NCBI RefSeq assembly: GCF_034190915.1
Contig: NW_026947486.1
Coordinates: forward strand, 101,413,123 to 101,477,122
DNA length: 64,000 nucleotides
Source: Cavia porcellus
Taxonomy: Eukaryota; Chordata; Mammalia; Rodentia; Caviidae
Reading direction: 5' to 3'
The notes beneath the pieces were generated by a model. It saw only the letters and a program-made list of their open reading frames with translations, searched no databases and was not told the DNA's origin. Of this stretch, positions 11,701 to 24,839 are shown in pieces; position 1 is the stretch's first letter, and each line of letters starts with the position of its first letter. The position numbers and the translations under genes were made by a program.

Positions 11701-11905
11701 GTATAGAGATACTAGGAAAATGGAAGGAATGGATTCTGACCCACTTTAGACTTTTGACTTGCATAAATTTAAGGTGATAAAATACAATGTAATACATTTA
11801 AGATTACACAATTGTGTAATTTTAAGCTACTAAGTTTGTGGCACTTGGTCACAGCAGTCATACATACAGCAGTCATTAATTCTGTATGAATTAATACAGG
11901 AGCTT
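11700..11905 (+). repeat. Possible old MaLR (MLT-like) LTR end
   Basis: TTTTAAGCTACTAAGTTTGT followed by a GTCACAGCAGTCA stretch resembles the 3' end of old mammalian MLT/MST-type LTRs. No boundaries or target duplication could be fixed. Confidence 0.3.
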
Positions 11906-13011
11906 CAATGGATGGATCAAGGTGTAGGATGTCCAGAATGTGATGCCATTGCTTCTTTCAAGTTTAAGAGCAAGCAAAGTTGTGCCGTTAAATGGAAATA
12001 CAGTGGGGATAATTATCATTTCTCTCTACATAAGTATTATATGATGAACTTCAATACTGAAATCTCATGTTAATTTATATTAGGCTGCACTATTTCAACT
12101 TGTAGGGACTGCTCCATAGGGCCTTTTATCAGGTGATTACGAACATCAAAGACTTAATTTTTTTAAAAAAAATTCCTTGTGTCAGATCTTCCATGCCTAC
12201 TATGGGATATTTAAGGCAACGTATATACTACGATTATTGGAAAATTTAGACAAAACAGTTGTTTTTTTATGGTGAGGAATACATCCATGTTCTCTATTTT
12301 TTATAACTGCCCTAAAACTATCGGAAGTATTTTGTTCAAATTTATTAAAATTCCTCAGATACAGCTACACTTCAGAGTCCCAGTACTGATTAAGGTGATT
12401 ACACTTTTCCAGTTGATGCATTTTAGCAGATGTTAAACCTAATTAAGAATTTGGAGCCATAAAATCCAGTCAGCAACCTTCTATCTGTATCTTCTGTATG
12501 TTACTTTAATACATGGTGAACCTCCAAATGGGTCAAATTTTGAACCTTTCAGTTATTTTTTTTTGTTTGTTTCTTCTCTCTGTATTGAGGTTTTTAAATA
12601 GACACTATGGACACTACATGGGCTCTACTCTCTTCTGCACATTCTTATTGATTTCTTCTTTCAGATAGTCTCAAGTCATTATCATCACAATTAGGGCACA
12701 ACTCTGAAGTCAGCTGTGAATTAATAACTTTTTTATTTTTCCAGGAGGACATCATGAATCCTTACAACCTTGAGGAACAAGAGGTCTGTGGTAACAGAGT
12801 TATGAGTAGTTACAATAGCAAAAGCATCATACAGAATCTCAGTGAGTTTTTAGGAATGCCACATGGTAACTACTCCTTCCTCCAAAGAAATGACGATCTA
12901 ATGGACACATATATCTCACAGGGCCTCACCTTTTCCATTGAGCCCTATAGATCCAATGTTGTTGAGATACACAAGTAATCACTTGATGAGAATAATTTCT
13001 GTGGGTTTAGT

Positions 13012-13070
13012 GATGACCTCGCGCTTGCCAGGCAGGTGCCTGTGCCACTGAGCTTTATCCCTGGCCCCTA
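13012..13070 (-). repeat. Truncated tRNA-like SINE
   Basis: GCTTGCCAGGCAGGTGCCTG and GAGCTTTATCCCTGGCCCC are the complement of the SINE head. The B-box end and tail are missing. Confidence 0.6.
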
Positions 13071-13570
13071 CTTCCAGGTAGTCTTGACCCTCCCAGTAAT
13101 GTCAGTTCCTTCCAAATCTTGATTTTTACCTTGAGCCTTTGGTTTCACAGCAAGTCAAAAAATACTATCATCCCAATTTCAGCGGGCATCTTTTTGTTTT
13201 AATTTGGCAGCATGACATATGGACATGATTGAGTGAATGATCTTATAGGGTTGAAGGGACAGGAGGGCAGAACAAATAGAGCAGTGGTGGGCTGGAGTTT
13301 TAAAATACGCTGGAAGAGGAGAAGGCAAGCCTGGATTTTTATAGGAACTTGTTGGGTCTGGGAAGGTTTGGGATATGCTAATCACAATAAACAGCATGCA
13401 ATATCCTCCCTTACCTATCCCAGTGCTACCTGGGAAACAGCTCCTAGATGCTTCTTTTCTGTCTCTTCTCCCCTCTCTCCCCTTCTCCTTCCCTTCCCTT
13501 CCCTCCCGTTCTCTTCCCTTTTCTTCCCTTCCCTTTCGCTCTCTTTCTGGAACAAAATAAATCAGATTTC

Positions 13571-13638
13571 GGGGGGGGGGGGGTACCGGGGATCAAACTC
13601 ATGACCTTGTGCTTGCCACTGAGCTAAATCCCTGGCCG
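13571..13638 (-). repeat. tRNA-like SINE with poly-G junction
   Basis: A 13-base G run precedes TACCGGGGATCAAACTCATG and the complement of the A box (GAGCTAAATCCCTGGCC). About 15 bp of the anticodon region is missing. A C/T-rich tract (13455-13548) lies to the left. Confidence 0.7.
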
Positions 13639-13796
13639 TAAATCAGAATTTTTATAGAAACTCAGTGTCTGTATATGAGTACAAAACAACTCTAGAAACA
13701 TTTTTCCTAGTAGCTAATAATTGAAAACAACCTAAATCTTCATTAGCTGTCAAGTGGATATAGAATAAATGTTATTTCAAAACAACAACAACAAGG

Positions 13797-13925
13797 CAGC
13801 CAGGCATGGTGGTACATACCTGTAATCCCACCATTTGGGAGACTGAGGCAGGATGATTGTTAAGAGTTCAAGGCCAGCATGAGTTACAGAATAAGATCCT
13901 GTCATGAGAGAAGAAAGAAAGAAAA
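13797..13925 (+). repeat. B1-like SINE
   Basis: 7SL-derived structure: GCCAGGCATGGTGGTACATA, then TAATCCCACCATTTGGGAG, GAGGCAGGATGATTG and an AGAAAGAAAG tail. Single monomer of about 130 bp. Confidence 0.8.
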
Positions 13926-14561
13926 AAAGAAATTTAAGAAAACATTTCATTACTATAAGGTTCAAAATAATATATTGTGTAGAAATCGACTTGCAAATGA
14001 AGAACTGTAAAAACAAATGTGATAGTTAATCTTGTCAATTTTATTGACTTGGAGACACTCAAGAGACTAGTAAAGTACACTTCTGGGTGTGTCTGGGTGA
14101 ATCATAGGGTGTGGCCTTAGCGACTCTATACATACCTATTTTCTGAGGGGCACTACTCCCCAGGTTTGCTATAGCTCAACTATTAGGGCATCCCTGATGT
14201 TGTGCTGAGGTTGCCCTCTGCCTCTGCTACTGCCCTTCTGAGCCATTGCCCCTCCAGGGCACCCTTTCTACTTCAGAGCTATACTATTATTGGTTTAGCC
14301 TTCTCAGAAAGTTTCAAGAAAATGAAGAAGCTGTTTACTCCTCTTTGTAGAAGAGATGAGTTGTGTTCTGAGTGCTGGGGAGAAGAGACAAAATCAACAA
14401 TTGAGTTTTTGATTTGCCCTCTGGGCCTCAGAAGGACAACTCTATCTCCAAGTCCTGAGTACCCACGTATATACATATTCATATATAATTATGACACATA
14501 TGTATATGGAAACATCTTCTGTATATTCACAGCTCAATGATTTATCACAAATAATACCATT

Positions 14562-14991
14562 TGTTATGGTTTATGTTTAGATATCCAACCAAAGCCTCAT
14601 ATGCCCAGAGGTAGCTGGATCTAGGGTGTGTGAATATGTATTAAGAGTGTGTGACACCGGATTAGTCCACTGATCGGTTTAGCATAATTCTGGGTGTGGC
14701 TGGATGAATGTACTGTAAACAGACGCGCCACCCTGGGTGTGGTTAGCACCAACCAATAGGCTTGTAGCCTGGATGGAATATAAAGAGAAAGTGAGGTTCA
14801 CAGCTTCTGCTTGCTTTTTGTCTGCTATGCCATGAGCTATTTCTTCTCTGTGATCCCCCTCTGCCATGCTGCCCAGTCTTGGAGCCAGACTATTATGGAC
14901 TGAAACATCTACAAAACAGTGAACCAAAATAAACCTTTCCTTCTTGACCTTGTCAGGTATTTTGTCCAGGCAGTAAGAAAGTATGACACCA
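14562..14991 (+). mobile_element. MaLR LTR, sense
   Basis: Starts TGTTATGGTTTATG, has GAATATAAAGAG (TATA-like), and AAAATAAACCTTTCC as poly(A) signal followed by GTATTTTGTCCAGGCAGTAAG. This arrangement is diagnostic of MaLR LTRs. A related copy is at 28166-28561. No clean target duplication was seen. Confidence 0.7.
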
Positions 14992-16370
14992 AAGAAATAC
15001 AACTTGCTAGTAACCTTAAAACCCTACTCCTGGCCCCTTTTAATTACAATATTTTCTTCTCTCAGGTTATCACTGCCCTGAATTTTATGGTAATCACTGA
15101 CTTGCCTACCTCTCCCAACATTTTCTTGCCCTTGCATTCTTAAATATTATCCTTATATTTTGTTTATTCAGAAAGCAAAACTTCTTGCTAGCATGGCTGC
15201 TATGGTCTTAATGTTGATACCTCTTTAAAAGCTATATCTTGGAACCTAATCTCCAATGTGATAACATTAAAAGGTAGAACTTGGGGAAAGTAATTAAGTC
15301 ATGAGGGGTCCACCTTCATGAATGGGATTAACAGCTGTTGGATACCACTACAAAGTGGCTCTGAGAAGGATCTAAATTTTACTAATTGGCTTTCTATGTA
15401 TATCTGTGAGCCTGTCCTAGGCCTAGGCCCCTTGCCTGGCAATGGGAGCTGATTCAGTTCCTTCTGGTTTAAACTGCAATCTCTTCATAGCAGTTGAATT
15501 CTTTTCTTATTGTTCTTCATTTCAGTTGTATAGCTTCAAAGTCCAACATCATTATAGCCTTATGTAAGGCTGCTCTGTCCCCTCATGTGTCCTTTGCCTT
15601 TCCCCACTTCCTTTCTCCCATTTGCTCTTGATTCCTCCTCTCTCACCCTTCTGTTTCCCTTTGCTTCTACTCTTATTTTTATTCTGTCTCTTTTCATCTT
15701 ACTCCCTTCTTCCTTTCCAAGCATCTCTCCAACGTTCTTAAATACAGTTATGCAGGTTGAGATTCTACAATTAAAGTGGATCCATTCACATGTGATGCAC
15801 CCTGGAGCTGTATAATACATAGGCTGCCAGACAGTGCATATGGACTCCCTCCTTAGCACCTCCGTGCACAGCTCAAAAGGAGCCTTACACCTTCCTAAGG
15901 GGCAGAAATCTGTTTTAATATCCTAGTCTTATGTGAAAATTATGGGTTCAGAGGAAAATGGGTTTAAAAAGCAAAAGTTGTGCTATTCTGAAAACAGAAG
16001 CAGTAAGATTCTCACTCCATATACAGCAAGCCTAGATTTAAATACAAGTCCAGCACCAAGAAATCGTGCTCTCAACTTTTCTCCACATTTAACACTACTG
16101 AAAGAGCTGAATTCAACTCTAGGCACTTCAGCAGTTGAAAAATGATATGAAGAATGTGAAGATAAGATGAACAAAAGGAAATAATTTCAAAATTACTGTA
16201 AATATATTTATAGTTGTGATGTATTTTATGTACTTGATACATGAAAACAAATTGAAGTAATGCTTTTCCTTCTCATGTGTGCATCCACATAGCAATCATA
16301 TTATGCATGACTTATTTTATGTTGTTTTCTCATTTTCTCATGATGATTTTCTTAAGTATATATAAAAAGA
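14992..16370. other. Intergenic interval
   Basis: AT-rich sequence with a pyrimidine-rich block at 15590-15720. No exon, RNA gene or well-defined repeat was recognised. Confidence 0.4.
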
Positions 16371-16375
16371 TTAGG

Positions 16376-16484
16376 AGCCAGGGATTTAGCTCAGTGACAT
16401 AAGCACCTGCCTGGCAAGTGTGAGGTCGTGAGTTTGATCCCTGGTACAAAGAAAAGAAAAGAAAAGAAAAAGAATAGAAAAGGT
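16376..16484 (+). repeat. tRNA-like SINE
   Basis: GGGATTTAGCTCAGTGACAT and GAGTTTGATCCCTGGTAC are the A- and B-box ends; the tail is GAAAA repeated. Same family as the full copies at 21144 and 42299. Confidence 0.8.
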
Positions 16485-17544
16485 TGCAAATTGGACAGTG
16501 AACATCTTCCACTACAATCTAGAAATTAGCTTTTCTTCATAATTTATGTGTATCATTTTGATCTATGCATAGTAATTCATCAATTTAATCTGTCTTAATT
16601 TTAAAAATACTCCTATTCTGGAAATATCCTTTGGTTCAAATTTCTAAAACTATAAGTAATTATGGATGACAATCTTTAAGTATACTTTGTTTTCTAAAAT
16701 TTTAAGATTTGTGACAGCAGATAAGCTGAAATGTTCATTCCAGTGGTCCCCAAAGTTTCCATCTTTGGTGAAGGGCCTAATGATGTTAATAGAGAACAGA
16801 AAATATAAAAGAAGTCAAAGAATAAGTACCTTGCCATGGCAAAGAACCAAAATTACCTTGGAGCAGTCACAGTCATCAGGACTGTGGGGCAAAGAGGGGG
16901 TATCACCAGATTCTATGGGTTCTGCCCTAGGAATTCCACCAGATTCAGCCTCTTTCCACAGGCTACGGTATCCAGAGCTTGAGTCACAGGCTACTGGACC
17001 ACTTAGCAGACACAAACTGCTCTTGGTCATAGGGACATTAGATCAAGGGATGCCTCCTGAAGAGGGCTGAGAGGTTATACCAGGAAAGTAAGGGACAGAA
17101 TCTTGATCAGAAATGGCAGGCAGTGTTCATACTGGCTAGAAGAGAAAGTCTTAACACTGAGTCTACATTTCTATGACTCTTCTGTACCATGTCCCTGGGG
17201 GAGGATCCTCTTGCTGAGGCCCTAAAGCTCCCTATCCATCCAGGAAAACTGACTCAGTCGTGTCCTCTAAGTTTTCCTCCCAGCTGAGAATCACCAAAAA
17301 CAGTTCTACAGCACATCATGGGAAAAAGAAGCAACCCACATCTCTTTGACCTGTGCTTCACATATTATTCTTTCCCTTTCACGCTTCTAAGCAGGTCATT
17401 GCCCTAGACTTCAACACATCTGTGGAGAACTAGCAATCACTATGCAATTGCCTGTGTACTATGACTGTCTTTGTAAAATGCTCTGGAATTGTGCTGCTTG
17501 GATTTACATCCCAGCCATTTCTCCTACTATCTGTGCAAGTTTTG

Positions 17545-17692
17545 ATTTTTTTTTCTGGGTTTTTCAATTTTGATTTTGAGACAGGATTACACTGTACTGT
17601 CTACACTGCACAGGCTAATATCAAATACACGGTACCTCCGCTTCAGCATTCTAACTACCTGGGAATGTAGAGGTAAACCACCCTGCCTGGCC
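17545..17692 (-). repeat. Diverged B1-like SINE, antisense
   Basis: TTTGAGACAGGATTACACTG, CTAACTACCTGGGAATGTAG and ACCACCCTGCCTGGCC are the complement of a B1/Alu-type monomer. Confidence 0.6.
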
Positions 17693-17702
17693 TAACATCT
17701 GT

Positions 17703-17789
17703 TTTTTTTTTAACCTCCTTGGAATAGAAACCAGCACCTTCCTCATGCTAGGCAGGCACTCTACCACTGAGCTATACCCCCAGAGCCCC
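17703..17789 (-). repeat. Diverged tRNA-like SINE, antisense
   Basis: TGCTAGGCAGGCACTCTACC followed by ACTGAGCTATACCCCCAG is the complement of an ID-like head, after a T9 tail. Confidence 0.6.
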
Positions 17790-18177
17790 CAGAACTTTGG
17801 GTGTTATCTTATCTCAGTGTTTGTGTCTGTTAAATAAGAATGTAAATAAGGACTACCTCACTGGGCTGTTGTGATCTATAGGGAGCTTGTGCTAAGCATT
17901 TCTCTGATTCCAGGCACAAACCAAATACTCATGCACTGTTGCTGTGATTTTTTTATCAATATGATTCATGTTTTAGATTAAATTTTACCTTTTCCTGAGA
18001 ATTTTCTGTACCATCATAAAGTATATCAGATAGATATAGTTCATTGTCTATTTACCATTTATACTACTTAATTTGCATCAGATGACATACTATCTGATTG
18101 TTTCTCCCACAGCTTTAGATTTTCATCTACGGTAATGATTTTATGCTCGTTAATATATCAACTCTTGTCCTGATTCA

Positions 18178-18805
18178 TTTTTTTTTATTTTAAAGAGAAT
18201 TAAACGCAACAAAACAAAACAGAGTAAAGCCAATCCAAACAAAGCAGTGGAGTGCTACAGAATAATAGGAAATCAACAATGGCTACCATAATATATCTTA
18301 TTATATTCACAATACTTGTCCATTCCATCAGACATGGTAAAATCAAAACAGAATAAAATCAAAAAAGAACATTGAATAAAACAAAACAATAAACTAGAAC
18401 AAAGCAGTGAGAACAATACTGGATTTCAAAAACAAGACAGAAGGAAATCCCCCAGATTTACTATACTGCATAATGCTATCCTCCTAGTAGATGTACAGAC
18501 TACTGACCTCAGGCCTACAAAGTCAATCAAACAATACAAGCATTAAATTGTTTTTGTTGCTATGAACTCAGCCTGTCCTCTGAACCAGCCAGTTGCTTAC
18601 GGTATGTGTAGGGAGAATGTTCTTGATTCTCAGCCTGCAAGCCCATTAGCTCGGGGGGCAGGGATTGGCAGGGGGATGGTGGTGCCATGTGGCTTCTCTC
18701 TTCCTGGGCCCTGCATGATTTGGACAGCTTACTGGAAGGACGAACTGGTTTCTTGATGTGCTCCTCCATGACCCAGCATGCCTTCTGCCAGTTCACGGGA
18801 GAGGA
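18178..18805 (-). mobile_element. Retroposon family F, copy 1
   Basis: Starts on the plus strand with a T run (complement of a poly(A) tail), then an A-rich segment (AAACGCAACAAAACAAAACA). Its distal part (18560-18800) is the complement of the head of the copy at 50035-50722: shared blocks include the complements of CAGAGGACAGGCTGAGTT and AGGCTGAGAATCAA. The family is not one I can name. No secure target duplication. Confidence 0.65.
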
Positions 18806-21143
18806 ACTCTATGTATGTTTATATATGTGTGTATAGAATATCTTTTTCCTCCTTTATAAATTTGCCATAAGGTTTTCATTGGAAGACTTAGTAGCTTATT
18901 CTCTTCAAATGTAATATAGCTCAGTATATAACACGACATGTATGGGGATTATATAAGGTTCTTAAAGGCACTTTTAATTGGGAAGTCTCCATAAAGTTTC
19001 CCATGAGTAATTATCAGTATTTCTTGGTCCACTGAGTACCTTTGTCAGATCTGGAAGAATCTATGGGGTAAACTAAAAAGGCACTGACAAAGGGTTGTTG
19101 AACAGTGGGTTGACTCACACCGTCAGAAATGGATCCATATGGAGGGACTAGGAGGGTCATGAGAGTGGATGCTGTCCACATGGGAGAGAAGGCTGGTTGA
19201 AGGGTCCAGGAGGCGAAGTTGCACAGGAGCTATGGGGTGCACAAGCTCTCTCAAGAAAGGATCCACACTCTGGCCTGATGAGACAAGCGAACAAAGGAAG
19301 TAAGTAGCAAAATATGACAGAGAAAGCCAGTCCAGGGCATGAACCCTGAGTTTGCAGCTAGAAATAAGTAGAGGCTTTGGGGCCTTAAATAAGAGGCTCA
19401 CAATTGTTTTTCAAAGGTATCATTTTGGCATCAGTGTACCAAAATAGAAAGGCAATGTAAAATGACAGGTCATTTAGCTATAAGCAAGTTATTAGGGTCC
19501 AGGGGGAGGGGCAATGAATTCTTGCACTGCTATAGGTGCTGTGGGGATTACATGAAGGTTCATGAGTGAACACTTCTGCTTATAGCATGGGCTGACTGTG
19601 CAGTGGCTCCTGTGTGAAGAATGGGAACACAAGTGTCAGGGACTATGGCAGATCTCATAGTGTTGCCACCGAAAGAGACAAGTGAAACACTGGCTGAAAG
19701 AGAAGACTGAAAAACACTTGGAGAAGAGAAAGAGAGATCCATTCTTATCAAAAAAAAGATTGAATTATAATGAGTTTCTGCCAAGAAGACGAATGGTGGT
19801 TGAGTGGAAATACAAGCACTTAAGAAAGGAAGCAACACCTAGAGTTAAGGATGGGAGCCCTTGCACAAGATTCACTGTAGGTGTCACTGTGGTGGCTGGG
19901 ACTCCCTGATGACAGCATGGGTTGAGCGGTGAACCAGCTTGGATTGCTAAGAAGGTCCAAATGTACAGAGTGTGCTCAGCAGTTGGCAGTGAGAAGGAGA
20001 CACAGGAAAGGAGTCAGGGTTACAGATGCTAAGCCCAAGCAAGACACGTATCTGCATGTGTGTGCCTGCAGTGCCAGGACTGTTGCTGGCATCTCTCAGC
20101 TCTCACACTCATCCCTTCTAAACCATAGGAGTCTCTGTACCTCAAATACCTGTATCCTCACAGACACACATCCTACCATATGAGTCAGAAACAGGAAAGA
20201 CCCCAATGCATCAACAATGAAAACACCTGACTAGATCACAGTAACAACCCCTACTCACCTCCAAAGCTCTTATTAGATCATCCAAGATTTCGTATGACTC
20301 TAGGTTCCTTCCCTTCCTCCACACATCCCTGATCTTTGTGTTTTCTGCCTCTGTGTCTCCTTGTCCCTCAGAACCCACCCTTGTGTCCTCTCCTCCTGTA
20401 CTTTGCAAGTGTGCATGCCAGCTGCTGTGATGATGAGGCTTAAGGTAAGATTCATGCATTATGGGATGTGGAGCCACTGCTGTTCTCCCTGCCCACTGCT
20501 CCCACCCCACCACTCACCCTGTAAAATGACAGCCTGGAATACTCCGCTAGAGAACACAGCGCGGCTGGCCTAGAATGGAACGGTCATGTCTACACCTGTG
20601 TGTAGTGAGGAAATTTCATCCTCAGAATGTTCCTGCTGGACATTCCCAGTGCTTCCCTTCTCTGAGTTGGCCCTTGCTGCAACCTTGGGCCTCATAATTA
20701 CTGCTACTCCTGGAGGACCAACACTGAAAGCCACACGAAGGTCCTTAACTGCTCTCAAGCACTTGTGCTTCAACACTTGCAGGCCTTGATCTTCTTGAGT
20801 TTGGGACCTGAACCATAAAAGAAACAAGAGACCCAATCACACAAATTTCATTAATAGATATTTACCAAAAGAAAAGGCACAAATGGATAATAATTATGTG
20901 AAAACAATGTTCAGCATCTTTAGCCACTATATAAATGCAGATAAAATGATTTCTGTATTTTCATTCTGCCTTTCCTGATGAGACTCTCCTTTACGTGTAG
21001 AATGCAGCCTACAACCATTAAGCATGACTCTGCCTTATGGGCTTTACTCACTTTAGAAGCCTGCTGGTCTTAACATAAGGCCAGTTGGAAATTACAGAGG
21101 ATTATCTTCTCCCTGCAAGAAGTCCTTTAACATAGCAGAAGTC

Positions 21144-21260
21144 GGGGGCTGGGGGTTTAGCTCAGCGGCGTAAGCGCCTGCCTTGCAAGCAGGCAGTCGT
21201 GAGTTCGATCCCCGGTACCGATAAAAAGGGAAAAAGGAAAAAAGACCAAAAAAAAAAAAA
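21144..21260 (+). repeat. tRNA-Ala-like SINE, full length, with 15-bp target duplication
   Basis: GGGTTTAGCTCAGCGGCGTA (A box), CTGCCTTGCAAGCAG (anticodon stem-loop with TGC, hence Ala-like) and GAGTTCGATCCCCGGTACC (B box), then an A-rich tail. AACATAGCAGAAGTC flanks both sides (21129-21143, 21261-21275). The identical duplications and intact boxes suggest a recent insertion. Confidence 0.9.
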
Positions 21261-21823
21261 AACATAGCAGAAGTCCATTTGGTGGGGATGTATGCCAGCT
21301 TCTTCATGCTACGCCTTCGATGAGTGACATCTACATAGGTGTCCCCTGGGATTAAGCTTCACCTATCCACTGAGGTAACATTTAAGACCACTCTCTCCCA
21401 ACTTTACTCCTTTGGGTCCACCATCTCCCCACACCCCGACCAGTGCTGATTGGCCTTCTCACTCAAGCCAGCTATTTGTAAACACAGGGCTGTCGCAGGG
21501 TCTACTTCTTGGAACCTACACTTGACCACCAAGGGTATCAGCGCACCCTCATGCTGCAATGTGCGATAGAAAGTAGAATGAGATGCTCAATGTCTTAATA
21601 CCAACACACCAGAGACAGGATCTTCACTATTCTCTTTATCCTGAACCTTTCCACTTGGTCATCTTCTGTTCCCTGGCTTCTTTTTTTGTCTGTTGAAGTA
21701 TGTCAGCAATACAGAAACGTACACTTAGCAGCAATAGGAATATCTATATACATATTTCTCAGCTAAGGAAATGAAACTTGAAGCAAAAAGAATCCATTTG
21801 TATCTGCCATAAGAGATACTGTG

Positions 21824-21919
21824 GGGGCTGGGGATTTAGCTCAGCGGCATAAGCGCCTGCCTTGCAAGCAGGCAGTCGTGAGTTCAATCACCAGTACAGA
21901 TAAAAAAGAAAAAGACAAG

Positions 21920-21982
<63 letters not shown>
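21824..21982 (+). repeat. tRNA-Ala-like SINE with an (AG)n tail between target duplications
   Basis: The head matches the copy at 21144; the tail passes from AAAAAAGAAAAAGAC into about 60 bases of AG. The target duplication AGAGATACTGTG is at 21812-21823 and 21983-21994, so the microsatellite lies inside the insertion. Confidence 0.85.
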
Positions 21983-21989
<7 letters not shown>

Positions 21990-22029
21990 CTGTGAATTTA
22001 GGCTTTACTATTACCATATCTGCATGACC

Positions 22030-23150
22030 ATTATAGCCAAAACCAAATAATTTTGCCTCATAACCCTCTCAATGCCCCCGCCATCTCCAATTGGCTGGGT
22101 CATTCTTCTCCTGCACTCTTGAGCAAACTGAGGAGCATCACTATGACTTCTGTAGCCACTGTCAGGCAATACCACATCTCTGGTGATCTTTGCCTTCCTC
22201 TCAGTGAGTTTCCCTTGTCTTGTTCAAGGTGATCGTCAAAACTCTTATCTCCCAGAGTCATAATTTCTTACTTCCCTCAGCTAAGACAAAGCCCATGCTG
22301 GAGCATTCATCAGGAATGGAGTGAGCTGTGGTCAGATTTTTCCACATGGGTGCAGCCACGATCTACACCTTACCCTCCCTAATCATTTGTCCCCCAAGAT
22401 TTGATGAACATGGGCAGGAGGAATAAGAGGCACAGTCAGGAAAAGGCTCCCTCATCTGGGTGGAGTTTAGTAGCCATTTAAATTTCATTTCTTTCCTCTT
22501 GAAGGCTACAATCATGCCTGGTTTGGAGAAGGCATAACAGGTTGTCCAACACATAAAGGCCCTGACATATGGTGCCCAAGCAGATGCCTTGATAGAGCTC
22601 CTACCCAGGTCCTTCCATTTCCATTTTCTATTTATGTGAAGTCTAGAATTCTCCTCACTGTCTTTGCCAACTTCTAGGGTGAGAAAACAAGATCTGAGGA
22701 GTATAGACAGGAGTATAGAGGCCACACAAACAAAACCACTCCAAACTAAAAGGAGCAAAACACAGCTTCTGTTTTGAAGTTCTGTTGGGGCAAGGTTTTA
22801 TCGATCCACACCATCTTCCTGGATTTTTCATCATCCTCAGTGAACACAGGTGAATGAGTCTCATGGTGTTTGCTAAAGGCCATCTCTATCTTGTTGTTAC
22901 TTGAGAGTCAGCATCCATAGCTGCTCTGCCAGGTGCATGTCACACCTGTGCCTTCCCAGTTTTTTCCCAAGGAAAATGATGAGCACAGCATTAGAGATTA
23001 AGCTGATTTTCAAGCATTTCTGAGCTTTGGCCGGCATATGCTGGGCCTGACTTAAGAGTGGCCTTTGTCTGTGATTGCTGACTTTACAGATGGCTGCAGA
23101 AAGGACACACAACAGAGAATGCCTGTCAAACTTGCTGAGATCTAGAATTA
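22030..23150. other. Intergenic interval
   Basis: Several minus-strand open frames (22363-22864) overlap in different frames and look at first like a decayed coding sequence, but I recognise no family and they are interrupted. No repeat identified. Confidence 0.35.
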
Positions 23151-23575
23151 CCTGTAGCACTGCACACAACCTAGATGCCCTTCAACAGCTGAATGAAGAT
23201 AATGTGATACATATTCACAATGGAATCTCATCCAGCTGTAAAAAGGAATGCAATCATGGCATCCTTAAAAATGGATGGAATTTAAGATTATAATGTTAAA
23301 TAAGAGAGACACAGAAAGTTAAATTTGGCACTGTTTCTCTTATATGAGAAACTCAAAATAGAAATATATAAATACATAAAATTAAGCAAAAATGGTAAGA
23401 AACAAAAGGTTAGACTTTTCAGAGATGGCAAAAGGGGTAAAAAAGAGGAGAGGGAAGGTGGGGGGGAAAGGATCAAAATGATCTAGATAAGCTATATACA
23501 TGTACTAGTTCCCCCAAGAAGAACATGATAATTATGCATTATAAACATGCACTAATAAAAAAAAATTAACACCAA
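23150..23575 (+). mobile_element. L1 3' end
   Basis: The conserved series GATACATATTCACAATGGAA, AAATGGATGGAATTTAAGA and TATGAGAAACTCAAAATAGA, ending in CATGCACTAATAAAAAAAAA, is typical of mammalian L1 3' ends. It is 5' truncated. Related ends lie at 33360-33775, 33825-34270 and, antisense, at 47290-47655. Confidence 0.75.
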
Positions 23576-24720
23576 GTGCACCCAGAAACCCCTCTTCATT
23601 TTAGGCACATACATAAGAGTCTGTTTTCAGGTGACATCATGATCAAAACATAAGCCACTTGATCTCCACATGTAAAGGAGTATTTTTCTAGGATGTCTAT
23701 TTTCATTCAATGACATATTTATCAATTTTTATTTCAACTGTTCATCCTATTGAGTAAATTCTGATACCCAGTATGGCAGGGTCACCTCTTGGATAATCTT
23801 ACACATTTCCTCTTTAATCTAATCTTAAAATATAGTCCTCTGGGTCCACACACACCCAAAATTCTGTTCTGATTCATGATTGGAATTTCACTGAATTCAT
23901 AGATTTATTTAGAGATAATGACACCATTTCAAATTTATTCTTACTTTCTGGGAAATAATGGTATTTTAGAATAGTGTTTGAGTGTTCAGCAGGATGCTCA
24001 TTAAATATCTCATCTGTGTTTTCCTCACATTTTAAAATCATGTTGATATTTTATAATGTTTATGACTAATGTCAACAGAATATTTTATTTTTATTATATC
24101 CCATAGTTGTTGGAAGGCCATGCAATATTTAATGCATTTCATTTTTGGCAGTATAAATGCTGTTTATTAATTTTAAACTCTGACTCATCTTTTAGAATAA
24201 GAAATGATAGACTTGTGCTGGTTGTAGAACACATTATCAGCTTTAGCTTTGTAGACATGTAGGCGCTGCAGATGGAACTTAGGCAGAGGGAGGGTGGGAT
24301 GGAGAGTGGACAGAGAGGATGGAGCTTATTGTTTCAGAAGCTTAGAAGCACTCTCAACATTAATGCAGTAAACATCAGCTTAAGTGTGTAGCTTGAGTTT
24401 GCCCCGCTTGAGAGATCAGAACTGGTGGTATCACCACGTTGCGAGAAAAGGGGAAAATTATCTGTCAAGGCAGTGTTTTAAGATGATAAATACAGTGTCT
24501 AGAAGTAAATAGATCACATATAAACATGCTATTGGAAATATAAGATGTCTCTTTTTTCAATATACTCATAATGATAAACTGAATTCAGGCCCAGAGGGTT
24601 CAAATACAGACTCTAATAAAGGGACTGCTTATGCTCTTATGAGCTTGGTTTAGACAACAGTCTTTATACTGTTGAGGGACATAGGAAGAGATAATAAATA
24701 GCAGTTTAAAAGTCTCCCCA
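23576..24720. other. AT-rich intergenic interval
   Basis: No exon, RNA gene or clear repeat identified. Confidence 0.4.
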
Positions 24721-24721
24721 A

Positions 24722-24815
24722 AGGTTCAGGGATGGTGACGCACACCCGTAATCCCAACACTCTGGGAGGCTGAGGCCAGAGGGTTGCAAGTTCAAGCCCA
24801 GCCTGGGCACTTTAG
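24722..24815 (+). repeat. B1-like SINE fragment
   Basis: GGGATGGTGACGCACACCCG, TAATCCCAACACTCTGGGAG and CAGCCTGGGC are B1/Alu-type landmarks. It abuts a MaLR LTR end at 24840-24941. Confidence 0.7.
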
Positions 24816-24839
24816 CCATTTAGCTAAACCCTGGACCCA

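Noticed and set aside
12754..12978. 74-codon open frame after a pyrimidine-rich AG
   Set aside because: An acceptor-like sequence precedes it, but there is no donor, partner exon or recognisable domain. Left as chance pending homology search.
13455..13548. Pyrimidine tract as a CRISPR-like or satellite array
   Set aside because: No regular repeat-spacer period; it is an ordinary C/T-rich tract.
16666..17070. 134-codon plus-strand open frame
   Set aside because: Composition is plausible but there is no domain or convincing initiation or splice context; not enough to call a gene.
21144..21230. Possible genuine tRNA-Ala gene
   Set aside because: It has A- and B-box-like sequences and a TGC anticodon loop, but the acceptor stem does not pair, an A-rich tail follows and target duplications flank it. 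It is a SINE.
22363..22864. Overlapping minus-strand frames resembling a membrane protein
   Set aside because: Hydrophobic start but different frames overlap and no family is recognised.
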